A model generated the notes under the pieces. The model ran no database searches. It was not told where the DNA came from and worked only from the letters and a program-made list of their open reading frames with translations. A stretch of 64,000 nt of DNA from contig JAWHQI010000258.1 of the NCBI GenBank assembly GCA_033032865.1, positions 2,046,001 through 2,110,000 on the forward strand, written 5' to 3'. A program made the position numbers and the translations under genes. Positions 58,101 through 61,499 of the stretch are shown piece by piece (within the stretch, counting starts at the first letter, position 1; each line of letters begins with the position of its first letter). This DNA comes from Dactylorhiza incarnata. Taxonomy: Eukaryota; Streptophyta; Magnoliopsida; Asparagales; Orchidaceae.

Positions 58101-60223
58101 AGGAAGGGATGTCGAGTGCTAGGGCGGAGCGGTCGGCGGTGAAACCGGCCGTTGGAGGCATGCCGAGGACGGAGGCGTTTTCCGGAGAGTAAGCCGGGGT
58201 CGGAGCCGGAAACGGGGGCGGAGGAACGCGGCCGAAGGTAATGCCGGCCGCGGCAGGCGGCTGGAGAAGAGGGTCCGGCCGTAGGGGCTCCGGACGGAGG
58301 GGCGGAACGGGGCTGCCCTTCGCCTGGCTGGCCCGTTCCGGCGCCCAGGCATCAATGCGAGCAAGGAGCTCCGCCTGGCCGGCCGCCAGGGAGGCTTGGC
58401 CGGCCGCGAAGGAGGCTTGGCCGGACGCGAGTGAGTCCTGGCCAGCGGTGAGAGCGGCGACGGCGGTCTGGAGCGCGGCGAGGTGAGCATCCTGAGCGGC
58501 GACCCGATCGGCTAGGTCGTCCGAGGCCGAACCGGAATCGGCGGGGCGTGAAATCGATCTGCGAGCCATGGCGGTATCCGGCGGCCACAAGTAGGCGGGC
58601 GGAGCGGCAGGTCGGACCAAAATGTTACCACTACGGATTTCCCAAGAGCAAGAGAGGAAGAGAGGGGAGGAGATTGAGAGAAGAAGTTAGGGAAGGGAGG
58701 AAGAAGAAGAGGGATTAGCCCCCACATAAAATATTTGATCCAAGATAATGTTTTAGGTCATTAGGAGGGCCTCATATACTATGAGGCCTCCCATATTACA
58801 AAACCCCAAAATACCCTTCATGCATAATCATAATAACAAAAAGCCTACAGCTGCTCTTCGCCCACGCCCGAACTGCTGCCGCTGTCGCGCCTGCTGTCGC
58901 CGGGCGACAGCCCCGCGCTGCCGCTGTCGCGCCTGCTGTCGCCGAGCGGTAGCCCCGCGCTGCCGCTGTCGCGCCCGCTGTCGCCTGGCGATACCGGCTC
59001 CCGTGTTGCTCCTGTGTCTCCCGTCCCACGAGCTCGCCGTGCGTACACCCGCCATGGAGGATCCGCTTCCTGTAAGTCGGTAACATATATTCCACTTGAT
59101 AGAGGTGAAATACCTAATTACACACCAAGAAACTCATGTAACATTGTGCAGTTCCTATAGATTTTTGGCCCCTCCACCTATAACTTACTAATTTTAGGTT
59201 AGATGTATGAAATCTAGCATGATATTTGAGCATACGAAATCCAATGACCCACTCCCACATCCAATTAGAATAAATATTGTCCACGTGATAGTGGTCAAAT
59301 ATCTTATTTTCACATGCCGGGAAACTTATATAGCTTCATGCACTTAATGTAGATTTTTGGCCACTCCATCTATAACTTATTGGTGTTAGGTTGGATGCAT
59401 ACAATCTAACATAATATCAGAAGTATATTATACCCAATGACCTACGCTCACTTTTGATTAGAAAAAATATAATCCATGTGTTAGAGGTCCCACACCGGTA
59501 AATTCATGTAGTATCGTGCACTTTATATAGATTTTTGGCCACTCACCTGTAACAAATTGTTTTTAGGTCGGATGCATACATTCTAATATGGTATCAGGGC
59601 AGCTTGATCCAATTGTTTACTCTCATATCACCCAATTAAAAAATAATTGTTGTCATCATGTTAGAGGTGAAGTACCATATAGTCACACATCGGGAAATCC
59701 GTGTAGCCTCTTGCACTAAATATAGATTTTTCGTCCCTTAATCTATAACCAATTGATTTTAGATTGGATGCATATGATCTAACATGTATCACTCTACAAC
59801 CTACTCTCATGTCACTCAATTAAAAAATGTAGGTCACGTATTACATATCTAAGACCCTGCAATCACACATCAGGAACTCATGTAGCTTTGTGCATTTAAT
59901 ATAGATCTTGGGTCTCTCTGCATGTAACCAATTAATTTTAGGTTGGATCCATACAATCTATAACATTATCATGTTATAAAAGCAATATCTTCTGTACATG
60001 GTACTGATTATCTGCACTGGTATTTTAGATGAAACTGGAAAAACGACGATCTTCTTCCATGAACAAGATACTGAAGCAGCTTAGATTGGCTCAAAAGAAA
60101 GCGGAGGATATGCGAAGTTCTGTAACTTCTTCCCAAACACACCAGGTTACCAAAACAACCAAGAATAGCAGACCTGGGAAGATCAGTTCTTTAGGCGGAT
60201 GCTTCGCCTGTCATGCTTTCTAG
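12450..60223 (+). CDS. Remorin family protein, seven exons over 47.8 kb
   Basis: Joining 12450-12731, 13090-13183, 13276-13395, 13477-14211, 21589-21949, 37916-37997 and 60029-60223 gives one open frame of 622 residues. Every intron starts GT and ends AG, and all phases match. Residues about 531-600 form the C-terminal remorin coiled coil: [20 protein letters not shown], then [20 protein letters not shown] and [11 protein letters not shown]. The protein ends GGCFACHAF; its two cysteines match the membrane-anchoring, S-acylation-prone tail of remorins. The first 400 residues are Ser/Pro/Arg-rich and probably disordered, as in long group 5/6-type remorins. Remorins scaffold plasma-membrane nanodomains and act in immunity, symbiosis and plasmodesmal control. 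ATG 12450 is chosen because an in-frame TGA lies upstream at 12423 and no ATG intervenes. Exon 1's donor is the weakest junction. Introns 4-6 are filled with transposons. Subgroup is inferred. Confidence 0.85.
13090..13183 (+). CDS. Remorin exon 2
   Basis: Preceded by a pyrimidine-rich tract and TTGCAG; followed by GTACCA. Codes [20 protein letters not shown] and [10 protein letters not shown], leaving one base that completes a Gly codon with exon 3. Confidence 0.75.
13276..13395 (+). CDS. Remorin exon 3
   Basis: Follows ATCTCACAG and ends at a GTAAGC donor. Codes an acidic/basic helix-prone stretch ([20 protein letters not shown]) and leaves one base. The 81-base intron after it is a multiple of three with no stop, so intron retention would keep the frame. 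Confidence 0.8.
13477..14211 (+). CDS. Remorin exon 4 (large, low complexity)
   Basis: Follows TTTGTTAG and ends at GTAATA. Codes about 245 residues: basic [18 protein letters not shown], a [18 protein letters not shown] motif seen in long plant remorin and related proteins, then a Pro/Ser-rich stretch to [20 protein letters not shown]. One base (A) carries over to exon 5, 7.4 kb away. Confidence 0.85.
14212..14599 (+). other. Start of remorin intron 4
   Basis: AT-rich with no feature beyond the donor site. Confidence 0.5.
14600..16190 (+). pseudogene. Decayed hAT transposase (DUF659 type)
   Basis: Broken frames line up in the order of a plant DUF659-hAT transposase. [18 protein letters not shown] lies at about 14640-14698. 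[20 protein letters not shown] and [18 protein letters not shown]...HTLNLALK cover 14770-14940. Middle pieces include [20 protein letters not shown] and [19 protein letters not shown], and the last part resembles the hAT dimerisation domain ([19 protein letters not shown], about 15958-16015). Frameshifts fall near 14705, 15000, 15540 and 15860. It would once have cut and pasted its element; terminal repeats were not located, so boundaries are approximate. Confidence 0.75.
15557..15589 (+). repeat. LINE-tail-like insertion within the hAT relic
   Basis: TTTGGTGGGATAAATGCTTG then AGTGTTGTTGTTG resembles the 3' end and (TTG)n tail of plant LINEs. A fuller copy lies at 20370-20456. Confidence 0.45.
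16191..17109 (+). other. Intron 4 filler between the hAT copies
   Basis: AT-rich; a short CCGGTACCTGCACCGG palindromic motif occurs near 16430. No gene seen. Confidence 0.45.
17518..17640. repeat. Three GACGTTGC...GCAACGTC hairpins
   Basis: Perfect or near-perfect inverted repeats at 17518-17546, 17556-17580 and 17603-17622 share arms GAGACGTTGC / GCAACGTCTC, with a partial fourth arm following. Confidence 0.85.
17847..19521 (+). pseudogene. hAT transposase, BED zinc finger to dimerisation domain
   Basis: From ATG 17847 the frame reads through a BED-type zinc finger ([33 protein letters not shown]), then meets TAA near 18017 and TGA near 18105. Next comes the RNase H-like catalytic body. 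[12 protein letters not shown] (about 18305) precedes a frameshift and apparent deletion near 18385; [20 protein letters not shown] and [20 protein letters not shown] follow. A shift near 19080 leads to the C-terminal dimerisation domain ([28 protein letters not shown]) ending at 19521. The type is RICESLEEPER/Tam3-like. At least two stops and two shifts make it inactive. Confidence 0.85.
20000..20335. repeat. Three degenerate GGGGCCCGAT hairpin units
   Basis: Units near 20130-20160, 20195-20232 and 20258-20295 each have TTTTGGGGCCCGATTG-like left arms and CGATCGGGACC-like right arms. No coding content. Confidence 0.5.
20370..20456 (+). repeat. LINE 3' end with (TTG)n tail
   Basis: GCGACAAAGGATCCATATAG, CCGACCCCACTATGGTGGGA and TAAAGGCTTGAGTGTTGTTG match the 3' tail common to plant L1-type LINEs, ending in a GTT/TTG run. 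Only the tail is present (5' truncation). Confidence 0.65.
20506..20644. repeat. 139-bp stem-loop-capable segment
   Basis: CTTCTCCCGTCT at 20506-20517 is exactly complementary to AGACGGGAGAAG at 20633-20644. No identifiable element. Confidence 0.6.
20645..21588 (+). other. 3' part of remorin intron 4
   Basis: AT-rich intronic sequence ending in a pyrimidine-rich acceptor; no embedded feature recognised. Confidence 0.5.
21589..21949 (+). CDS. Remorin exon 5
   Basis: Preceded by TTTTATTTAG and followed by GTAAGT. The carried A plus AT gives Asn and opens [20 protein letters not shown]. The motif [20 protein letters not shown] corresponds to the Arg-Asp-hydrophobic-Thr/Gln-Met-Thr/Ser-Pro block found before the remorin core in long remorins. 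It ends in phase 2. Confidence 0.88.
21950..23117 (+). other. 5' part of remorin intron 5
   Basis: Contains a (TG)n run then about 18 G at 22076-22112, and a (CT)n run at 22842-22857. No gene seen. Confidence 0.5.
23118..23442 (+). repeat. Copia-type LTR, 325 bp
   Basis: Starts TGTTATGGG and ends CCCATAACA, a perfect 9-bp inverted pair. TATTTAAAGG (TATA-like) and a (CTTGTAATG...) transcript-start/poly(A)-like region lie inside. A tRNA-Met-type primer site follows three bases later. Confidence 0.8.
23446..23797 (+). mobile_element. Primer site and truncated interior of the Copia element
   Basis: TGGTATCAGA at 23446 matches the initiator tRNA-Met primer-binding site. The open frame after it ([20 protein letters not shown] type, Ser/Pro-rich) could be leader or gag start. 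The element is cut at 23798 by the next LTR element, and I did not find its remainder, so no function can be assigned to the frame. Confidence 0.6.
23798..24047 (+). repeat. 5' LTR of the Athila-type element
   Basis: TGATAACTTCTC...GCGTATCA, 250 bp. Its first 27 bases contain the inverted pair GATAACTTCT / AGAAGTTATC. The length is short for Athila elements. Confidence 0.7.
24054..24071 (+). other. Primer-binding site, tRNA-Asp type
   Basis: TGGCGCCGTTGTCGGGGA differs by one base from the TGGCGCCGTTGCCGGGGA primer site usual in Athila-type elements. Confidence 0.8.
24300..25372 (+). pseudogene. Athila-type gag, frameshifted
   Basis: The capsid region reads [20 protein letters not shown] from 24346, then [20 protein letters not shown] and [21 protein letters not shown] two-base loss at about 24657 shifts the frame (stop at 24676). 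In the next frame come [33 protein letters not shown] and [20 protein letters not shown], the second half of the same domain. An Asn/Gln-rich tail ends at TAA 25370-25372, after which the frame continues in the protease part. Gag packages element RNA; this copy cannot produce an intact protein. Confidence 0.85.
25388..27115 (+). pseudogene. Athila-type protease and start of reverse transcriptase
   Basis: Same frame as the second half of gag. [12 protein letters not shown] leads to the aspartic protease core [20 protein letters not shown] (about 26083-26142), with D-L-G-A in place of the usual D-S/T-G-A, as is typical for this branch. An in-frame TAA at 26237-26239 interrupts it; then [20 protein letters not shown] completes the protease. 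The reverse transcriptase N-terminus ([35 protein letters not shown]) ends at an in-frame TGA at 27113, probably from CGA. Confidence 0.85.
27116..28442 (+). pseudogene. Athila-type reverse transcriptase and RNase H
   Basis: [19 protein letters not shown] opens the palm. [14 protein letters not shown] holds the first catalytic Asp, and FIDDFSIFG is the Y/F-x-D-D box (IDD here). A frameshift near 27490 moves to the frame with [13 protein letters not shown] and [19 protein letters not shown]. RNase H follows: [16 protein letters not shown] (catalytic Asp), [20 protein letters not shown] (catalytic Glu) and [15 protein letters not shown]. The frame ends at a stop near 28442, where a third shift enters integrase. 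Confidence 0.87.
28440..28957 (+). pseudogene. Athila-type integrase, truncated
   Basis: The zinc-binding part reads [15 protein letters not shown]...CDHCQRS (HHCC). An in-frame TGA at 28694 replaces the Trp of [11 protein letters not shown]. The catalytic core shows [16 protein letters not shown] and [11 protein letters not shown], supplying the first two acidic residues. The chain stops after [10 protein letters not shown], before the final Glu. Confidence 0.85.
29240..29560. repeat. Array of TTTCTCGAGAAAT-like palindromes
   Basis: About a dozen exact or near copies of the 13-mer are spaced 20-40 bp apart in the 3' noncoding part of the Copia fragment; at least five keep CTCGAG. Confidence 0.75.
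29640..30757 (-). pseudogene. Copia reverse transcriptase C-terminus and RNase H
   Basis: Reading leftwards from 30757: [20 protein letters not shown], then [17 protein letters not shown] with an intact Y-F-D-D box, [20 protein letters not shown], and [20 protein letters not shown]. RNase H follows with [40 protein letters not shown] and [20 protein letters not shown]. This order and wording are typical of the SIRE/Maximus lineage. The frame stops at 29762; a shift continues as [20 protein letters not shown]. The N-terminal gag, protease and integrase are absent. Confidence 0.88.
30758..31972 (+). other. AT-rich DNA, possible Athila LTR remnant
   Basis: No gene seen. CACCTATCAAGTTTTTGG (about 31530-31547) recalls the LTR-end and primer-site join of Athila elements (compare GCGTATCAAGTTTTTGGCGC at 24040). 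The LTR body does not match that copy, so this would be a different, degraded family member. Confidence 0.4.
31978..32440 (+). repeat. Element A 5' LTR
   Basis: 463 bp. It reads CCTCCTGTAAGGG where the 3' copy has CCTCCTATATAAGGG, so its TATA box is lost. A long (CT)-rich tract lies at 32285-32342. Confidence 0.92.
32441..32455 (+). other. Element A primer-binding site
   Basis: TTGGTCCGACCTGCC directly follows the LTR. The same sequence follows the LTRs of C and D, and in near-identical form that of F. Confidence 0.75.
32492..33690 (+). pseudogene. Element A gag with frameshifts
   Basis: ATG 32492 starts an Ala/Ser-rich N-terminus with a reiterated [20 protein letters not shown] helix. A shift occurs near a C7 run at 32828-32834. 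The capsid continues in another frame: [40 protein letters not shown] and [21 protein letters not shown] second shift near 33400 leads to the zinc knuckle [16 protein letters not shown] (CX2CX7HXC form). Gag would form the particle and bind RNA. Confidence 0.85.
33691..37147 (+). pseudogene. Element A pol: protease, RT, RNase H, integrase, chromodomain-like tail
   Basis: Protease: [19 protein letters not shown] (33740 on). Reverse transcriptase: [36 protein letters not shown] and [10 protein letters not shown] (F-x-D-D box, about 34740). RNase [17 protein letters not shown] (35190) and [15 protein letters not shown]. Integrase: [20 protein letters not shown]...CLPCQK (zinc part), [20 protein letters not shown] and [10 protein letters not shown], then [20 protein letters not shown] after a shift at about 36210. 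The tail resembles a chromodomain: [20 protein letters not shown]. The frame finishes at 37147, 121 bases inside the 3' LTR. At least six stops, mostly C-to-T or G-to-A type, and several shifts disable it. Confidence 0.88.
37027..37492 (+). repeat. Element A 3' LTR
   Basis: 466 bp, retaining TATATAAGGG at 37252-37261. The polyprotein C-terminus ([20 protein letters not shown]) is read from its first 121 bases. Confidence 0.92.
37498..37915 (+). other. 3' part of remorin intron 5
   Basis: Intronic DNA resuming after element A; ends in TATTTACAG before exon 6. No other feature. Confidence 0.6.
37916..37997 (+). CDS. Remorin exon 6 (core domain start)
   Basis: Lies between TTTACAG and GTGTGT. 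Two carried bases plus A give Lys, then [20 protein letters not shown] and AAIRELE. This is the conserved I-x-A-W-E...K-A-K-A-E signature of the remorin C-terminal domain. Confidence 0.9.
37998..38224 (+). other. Start of remorin intron 6
   Basis: AT-rich, no feature. Confidence 0.5.
38225..38575 (+). repeat. Left part of a TRIM-like tandem array
   Basis: A partial LTR-like unit ends near 38309 (AATCTATTA, then TGATATCAAAG). A spacer follows, then a complete unit at 38378-38501 (TATTAGAGGTC...GATCTAACA). TGGTATCAG, the tRNA-Met primer-site sequence, follows directly at 38502-38510. The same unit occurs five times at 59097-59965. Confidence 0.75.
38640..39271 (+). repeat. Element E left LTR, first part, with an 85-bp duplication
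   Basis: 38660-38800 resembles 53165-53310. From 38800 on the sequence is cytosine-rich and unmatched. A block of about 85 bp (GTCCCCTAGCTATCAAAGCC ... CTCTAGC) is repeated back to back at 39018-39188. Confidence 0.55.
39277..39653 (+). repeat. Element C 5' LTR
   Basis: 377 bp. It contains a T/A-rich TATTTTAATTATT reiteration absent in part from the 3' copy, and TTATAAAAGG near 39500 as TATA candidate. Confidence 0.85.
39655..39669 (+). other. Element C primer-binding site
   Basis: TTGGTCCGACCTGCC, identical to that of A and D. Confidence 0.75.
39820..40334 (+). pseudogene. Element C gag, N-terminal part
   Basis: A short N-terminal frame ([20 protein letters not shown]) ends at 39967. The capsid then continues in other frames: [20 protein letters not shown] (40110 on), [20 protein letters not shown] and [16 protein letters not shown]. 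At this point the reading passes into foreign sequence. In A and D the next residues would be the SRYD...IERLC segment, which is missing here. Confidence 0.75.
40335..41090 (+). pseudogene. Foreign Tat-lineage protease/pol segment inside element C gag
   Basis: The translated segment [20 protein letters not shown], then [20 protein letters not shown] (protease with D-T-D-S in place of D-S-G-S), [40 protein letters not shown] and [20 protein letters not shown], is the protease-to-reverse-transcriptase stretch of Tat/Ogre-type Gypsy elements. That lineage is clearly different from the Reina-like host element. From 40395 the frame runs unbroken through the right junction into gag ([19 protein letters not shown]) to 41696. 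No target duplication was seen at the joins, which favours template switching or recombination over transposition. Confidence 0.8.
41091..41696 (+). pseudogene. Element C gag, C-terminal part with zinc knuckle
   Basis: Same frame as the insert: [40 protein letters not shown], a Pro-rich linker, then the zinc knuckle [16 protein letters not shown] and an acidic tail. The frame ends at TGA 41694-41696. Confidence 0.8.
41697..45151 (+). pseudogene. Element C pol: protease to chromodomain-like tail
   Basis: Protease: [11 protein letters not shown] (41735 on), with D-I-G-A in place of D-S-G-A. Reverse transcriptase: [20 protein letters not shown] and [20 protein letters not shown], a shift near 42530, [20 protein letters not shown], a shift at the F-F-D-D box (about 42735), then [20 protein letters not shown]. 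RNase [21 protein letters not shown], with a 27-bp duplication giving RAFSNTIHS twice (43249-43302). Integrase: [34 protein letters not shown] and a final-Glu region altered to [20 protein letters not shown]. The tail [15 protein letters not shown]...[13 protein letters not shown] is chromodomain-like and ends at 45151, inside the 3' LTR. Confidence 0.87.
45040..45383 (+). repeat. Element C 3' LTR
   Basis: 344 bp. The first 112 bases encode the polyprotein end ([20 protein letters not shown]). Confidence 0.85.
45389..45890 (+). repeat. Element E left LTR, second part
   Basis: TTTATTGCATTTCTCTCTTT, ATTATTGCTTGTAATTTTAT and CTAGTCATGGATTGTGTCTG match 53320-53470 in order. Confidence 0.6.
45898..47092 (-). 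mobile_element. Element G: non-autonomous chromovirus-related remnant
   Basis: An LTR-like unit at 45898-46278 (TGTTACGA...CATAACA) has CTATATAAGGGGGAGG on the minus strand as its TATA box. Next to it (46279-46345, minus) the translation [18 protein letters not shown] resembles the chromovirus polyprotein end [15 protein letters not shown]. The interior to about 47092 is GC-rich with a Pro/Ser-rich minus frame of no known domain, plus a run of about 20 G at 46709-46727. A matching 5' LTR was not found near 47.1 kb, so the element is truncated. Confidence 0.45.
47093..48490 (+). other. Element E interior or unknown DNA
   Basis: AT-rich with an (AT)n tract at 47555-47580. Several 60-70-codon frames lack domains. 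It lies where gag and protease of E would be expected, but I could not recognise them. Confidence 0.35.
48500..48837 (+). pseudogene. Element E reverse transcriptase fragment
   Basis: [49 protein letters not shown] and [20 protein letters not shown] follow the palm-to-thumb order of Tekay/Del reverse transcriptase. The F-D-D box reads F-A-D, removing one catalytic Asp. Element F interrupts the frame at 48838. Confidence 0.8.
48838..49249 (-). repeat. Element F 3' LTR
   Basis: 412 bp in minus orientation; TATA candidate CTATATAAAGGGG (minus) near 49066. Confidence 0.75.
50611..50626 (-). other. Element F primer-binding site
   Basis: TTGGTCCGACCTGTCG on the minus strand, one base inside the 5' LTR. 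It differs from the A/C/D site only at its distal end. Confidence 0.7.
50628..51044 (-). repeat. Element F 5' LTR
   Basis: 417 bp; diverges clearly from the 3' copy and contains a run of about 23 G at 50996-51019 (plus strand). Confidence 0.75.
51050..52430 (+). pseudogene. Element E RNase H and integrase remnants
   Basis: After F the E polyprotein resumes. [20 protein letters not shown] and [17 protein letters not shown] (51271) cover the RNase H start, with His replacing the catalytic Asp of [26 protein letters not shown] follows. Stops are frequent after 51405. Integrase traces are [20 protein letters not shown] (about 51840), [11 protein letters not shown] (52018, first catalytic Asp) and [12 protein letters not shown] (about 52270). 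A 27-28-bp direct duplication (AACTAGCTATAACTAAGTTTG type) lies near 52350-52410. Confidence 0.7.
52431..53162 (+). pseudogene. Element E integrase C-terminus and chromodomain remnant
   Basis: [20 protein letters not shown] (about 52697-52756) matches the GPF/Y-linked ...Y-x-I-D-L-P...F-N-V-x-D-L segment of Tekay-type integrase. [20 protein letters not shown] (52962-53021) matches the chromodomain C-terminal half, whose signature is T-W-I...E-x-L...P. Stops intervene. Chromodomains steer integration to marked chromatin. Confidence 0.65.
53163..53534 (+). repeat. Element E right LTR, partial
   Basis: Matches the left LTR blocks in order; cut at 53534 by element D. Confidence 0.6.
53535..53997 (-). 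repeat. Element D 3' LTR
   Basis: Near-identical to the 5' LTR (four substitutions). Its first 241 bases on the minus strand are also coding. Confidence 0.94.
53757..54720 (-). pseudogene. Element D integrase C-terminus and chromodomain-like tail
   Basis: In a different frame from the integrase core: [20 protein letters not shown], then the GPF/Y-like module [40 protein letters not shown] and [18 protein letters not shown] chromodomain-like segment ([52 protein letters not shown]) follows. The last 80 codons are inside the LTR and end in three 14-residue repeats of the [12 protein letters not shown] type, then GEEQL and stop. The frame is open from 54572 to 53757. Confidence 0.88.
54721..57090 (-). 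pseudogene. Element D RT, RNase H and integrase core (long open frame)
   Basis: About 790 codons are uninterrupted. Reverse transcriptase: [60 protein letters not shown] and [10 protein letters not shown]. RNase [41 protein letters not shown] and [12 protein letters not shown]. Integrase: [20 protein letters not shown]...[36 protein letters not shown] and [19 protein letters not shown], so the DDE triad is present. It ends at TAA 54721, where YHPQ replaces the YLRCF continuation. All catalytic residues I could check are kept, so only the joins are broken. Confidence 0.92.
57009..57470 (-). pseudogene. Element D protease
   Basis: Acidic linker ([20 protein letters not shown]), [20 protein letters not shown], then the protease core [20 protein letters not shown] with an intact D-S-G-A. 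A one-base loss in a G run at about 57078 moves the end ([20 protein letters not shown]) into the next frame. Confidence 0.88.
57460..58569 (-). pseudogene. Element D gag
   Basis: ATG 58569 begins [21 protein letters not shown] coiled-coil-like run with repeated [20 protein letters not shown] follows, then the capsid [40 protein letters not shown] and SAIERL. A loss of about 13 bases at 57855 relative to element A shifts the frame. [20 protein letters not shown] and [20 protein letters not shown] continue it, and another shift near 57620 leads to the zinc knuckle [20 protein letters not shown], probably from CGA, precedes the knuckle. Gag would assemble the particle; this copy is broken in three places. 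Confidence 0.85.
58606..58620 (-). other. Element D primer-binding site
   Basis: TTGGTCCGACCTGCC on the minus strand, two bases inside the 5' LTR; identical to A and C. Confidence 0.75.
58623..59085 (-). repeat. Element D 5' LTR
   Basis: Minus orientation. A TATA-like TAGTATATGAGG lies in a perfect hairpin (GGAGGGCCTCATA / TATGAGGCCTCC, near 58764-58791). Three 42-bp repeats lie at 58875-58990. Confidence 0.93.
59097..59965 (+). repeat. Right part of the TRIM-like tandem array
   Basis: Five LTR-like units at 59097-59219, 59286-59411, 59479-59588, 59659-59784 and 59839-59965 each start TGTTAGAGG or a variant and end TCTAACA or a variant. They are separated by spacers of 54-74 bases. Spacers begin TGGTATCAG or decayed forms (best at 59589) and end in an A-rich AATTAAAAAATGTAGGTCAC-type tract. 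The period is 180-193 bp. This is the layout of a retrotransposon in miniature repeated with shared LTRs. Confidence 0.78.
60029..60223 (+). CDS. Remorin exon 7 (coiled coil and C-terminal anchor)
   Basis: Follows GGTATTTTAG in phase 0. Codes [31 protein letters not shown], a polar linker and the [12 protein letters not shown] end, then TAG. It lies 22.0 kb from exon 6. Confidence 0.9.
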   Translation: MKLEKRRSSSMNKILKQLRLAQKKAEDMRSSVTSSQTHQVTKTTKNSRPGKISSLGGCFACHAF

Positions 60224-61491
60224 GTTGATACCTTTTTTTCATTTCTTCTTAAATCACTTTCTTACAATCAGCTTATACAGATGTTATAATCTTACTATTT
60301 TATTTCATCCGGTTTTGTAAAATTGCAGAACTGATTCGTTCTAAAAGAAGCAAGATGAAAAGAGCTGTGAGAAGGTGCTCAGTTCAAATTATATCATGAG
60401 CCCATATTTGGTTTAAGAGTTCTATCTCGCGCAATTAATTCAGAACTCTGCAGATATGTAGATGTAAGGTGACGTTTGGGTCAGCAGGTTAGTTTCCTTG
60501 GTAATTTTCTTGGAGAACTGATCGCCTCTAGTTTAGTTTACTTAGTGCTTCTATTTGTTTTTCATAAAACTATTTATTTTTGCTGTAAACTGCTTCAGTT
60601 ATTTAATAAATTTCTGGAGGATTTTCTTCCACATCGTTCTTCCAGGCATTGCTGTGTTGGTTTTGATTCGCTTTCTAGCTGTTTGAAGAATGTGCTGAAT
60701 CCCACAGAAAATAAAATCTTAACCAAACAACCAAAATGGAAATAGAGGGATGAAAGAGCGGGTGAGAATTGAGCTATTCTTGACCGAATCTTGGAAATCG
60801 TTACAAGTCTGACTAGATCGGGGATCTTGACCTGAGAAAGAGAGACCAAACCGACTAGATCGGGGATCTTGACCTGAGAAAGAGAGACCAAACCAACAAT
60901 TACCACCTAAAGTTTAAAAATTAGGGATCCTTTACGCAGTTGTTGCAATGTTTATAGGTGCAGGTTATGATCATCTTTGAATCTTTTAGGCTGGCCATTT
61001 CATGATAGGGCATTTTTTCGATAAATACCCCGAAGAAGCTTGGGCTATGAACAAGAATTTGTCACGATCTTTGATCTACGGGAGTCGTTTATGGTACTAG
61101 TAAATGCTTTAGCACACGAAAGTGGAATGCGTACATGGGCAACATGAAAGTGGCGGTGCACAAAAGTATATGGTGATGTTCAAGTTGATCTGAGGGCTTC
61201 TATGTCGAGTGAGATTGGTTGTGCAGAAGCGAGAATGTTAAGTTGATTGAGTTTGGGGTTGATGGTGTAGCCGGGTAAGTTATGGAGCTGTGCTTTGATT
61301 TTTTGTGAGTAATAGAGGTAAGATTTAAAATAAGGGGGATTTTAGTAACTTGTGTTGAAATTTTAGGAATGTGAAACTTGTTTCTCAAAACTCTTGCCTT
61401 CCAATTTTTTTGGTGCTAGCATAGCCTAGCAATTTATTTGACTATTTTATGTTATTGTGTTTGTTATTACTAAATACTAAAGTGACATGCT
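60224..61491 (+). other. Remorin 3' region and downstream DNA
   Basis: The 3' UTR presumably starts at 60224; AATAAA-like motifs occur at about 60607 and 60713. A possible 3'-UTR intron acceptor (AAAATTGCAG) ends near 60329. A 42-bp unit (GACTAGATCGGGGATCTTGA...) is duplicated exactly at 60811-60852 and 60853-60894. No further gene was recognised. Confidence 0.5.
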
Positions 61492-61499
61492 TTTTTTTA

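Larger units (their letters stand above)
53535..59085 (-). mobile_element. Element D: young Reina-like chromovirus
   Basis: LTRs at 53535-53997 and 58623-59085 (463 bp each) begin TGTTACCACTACGG and end GTCGGTAACA. TATAT flanks both sides (53530-53534, 59086-59090), a perfect 5-bp duplication. By eye the LTRs differ at only four positions (under 1%), so this is the most recent insertion recognised here. Gag, protease, reverse transcriptase, RNase H, integrase and a chromodomain-like tail are encoded on the minus strand with a few lesions. Confidence 0.95.

Noticed and set aside
60476..60745. 89-codon hydrophobic plus-strand frame after the remorin stop
   Set aside because: TTT/CTT-rich 3' UTR or downstream DNA, with a non-ATG start in the 3' region; no similarity recognised.
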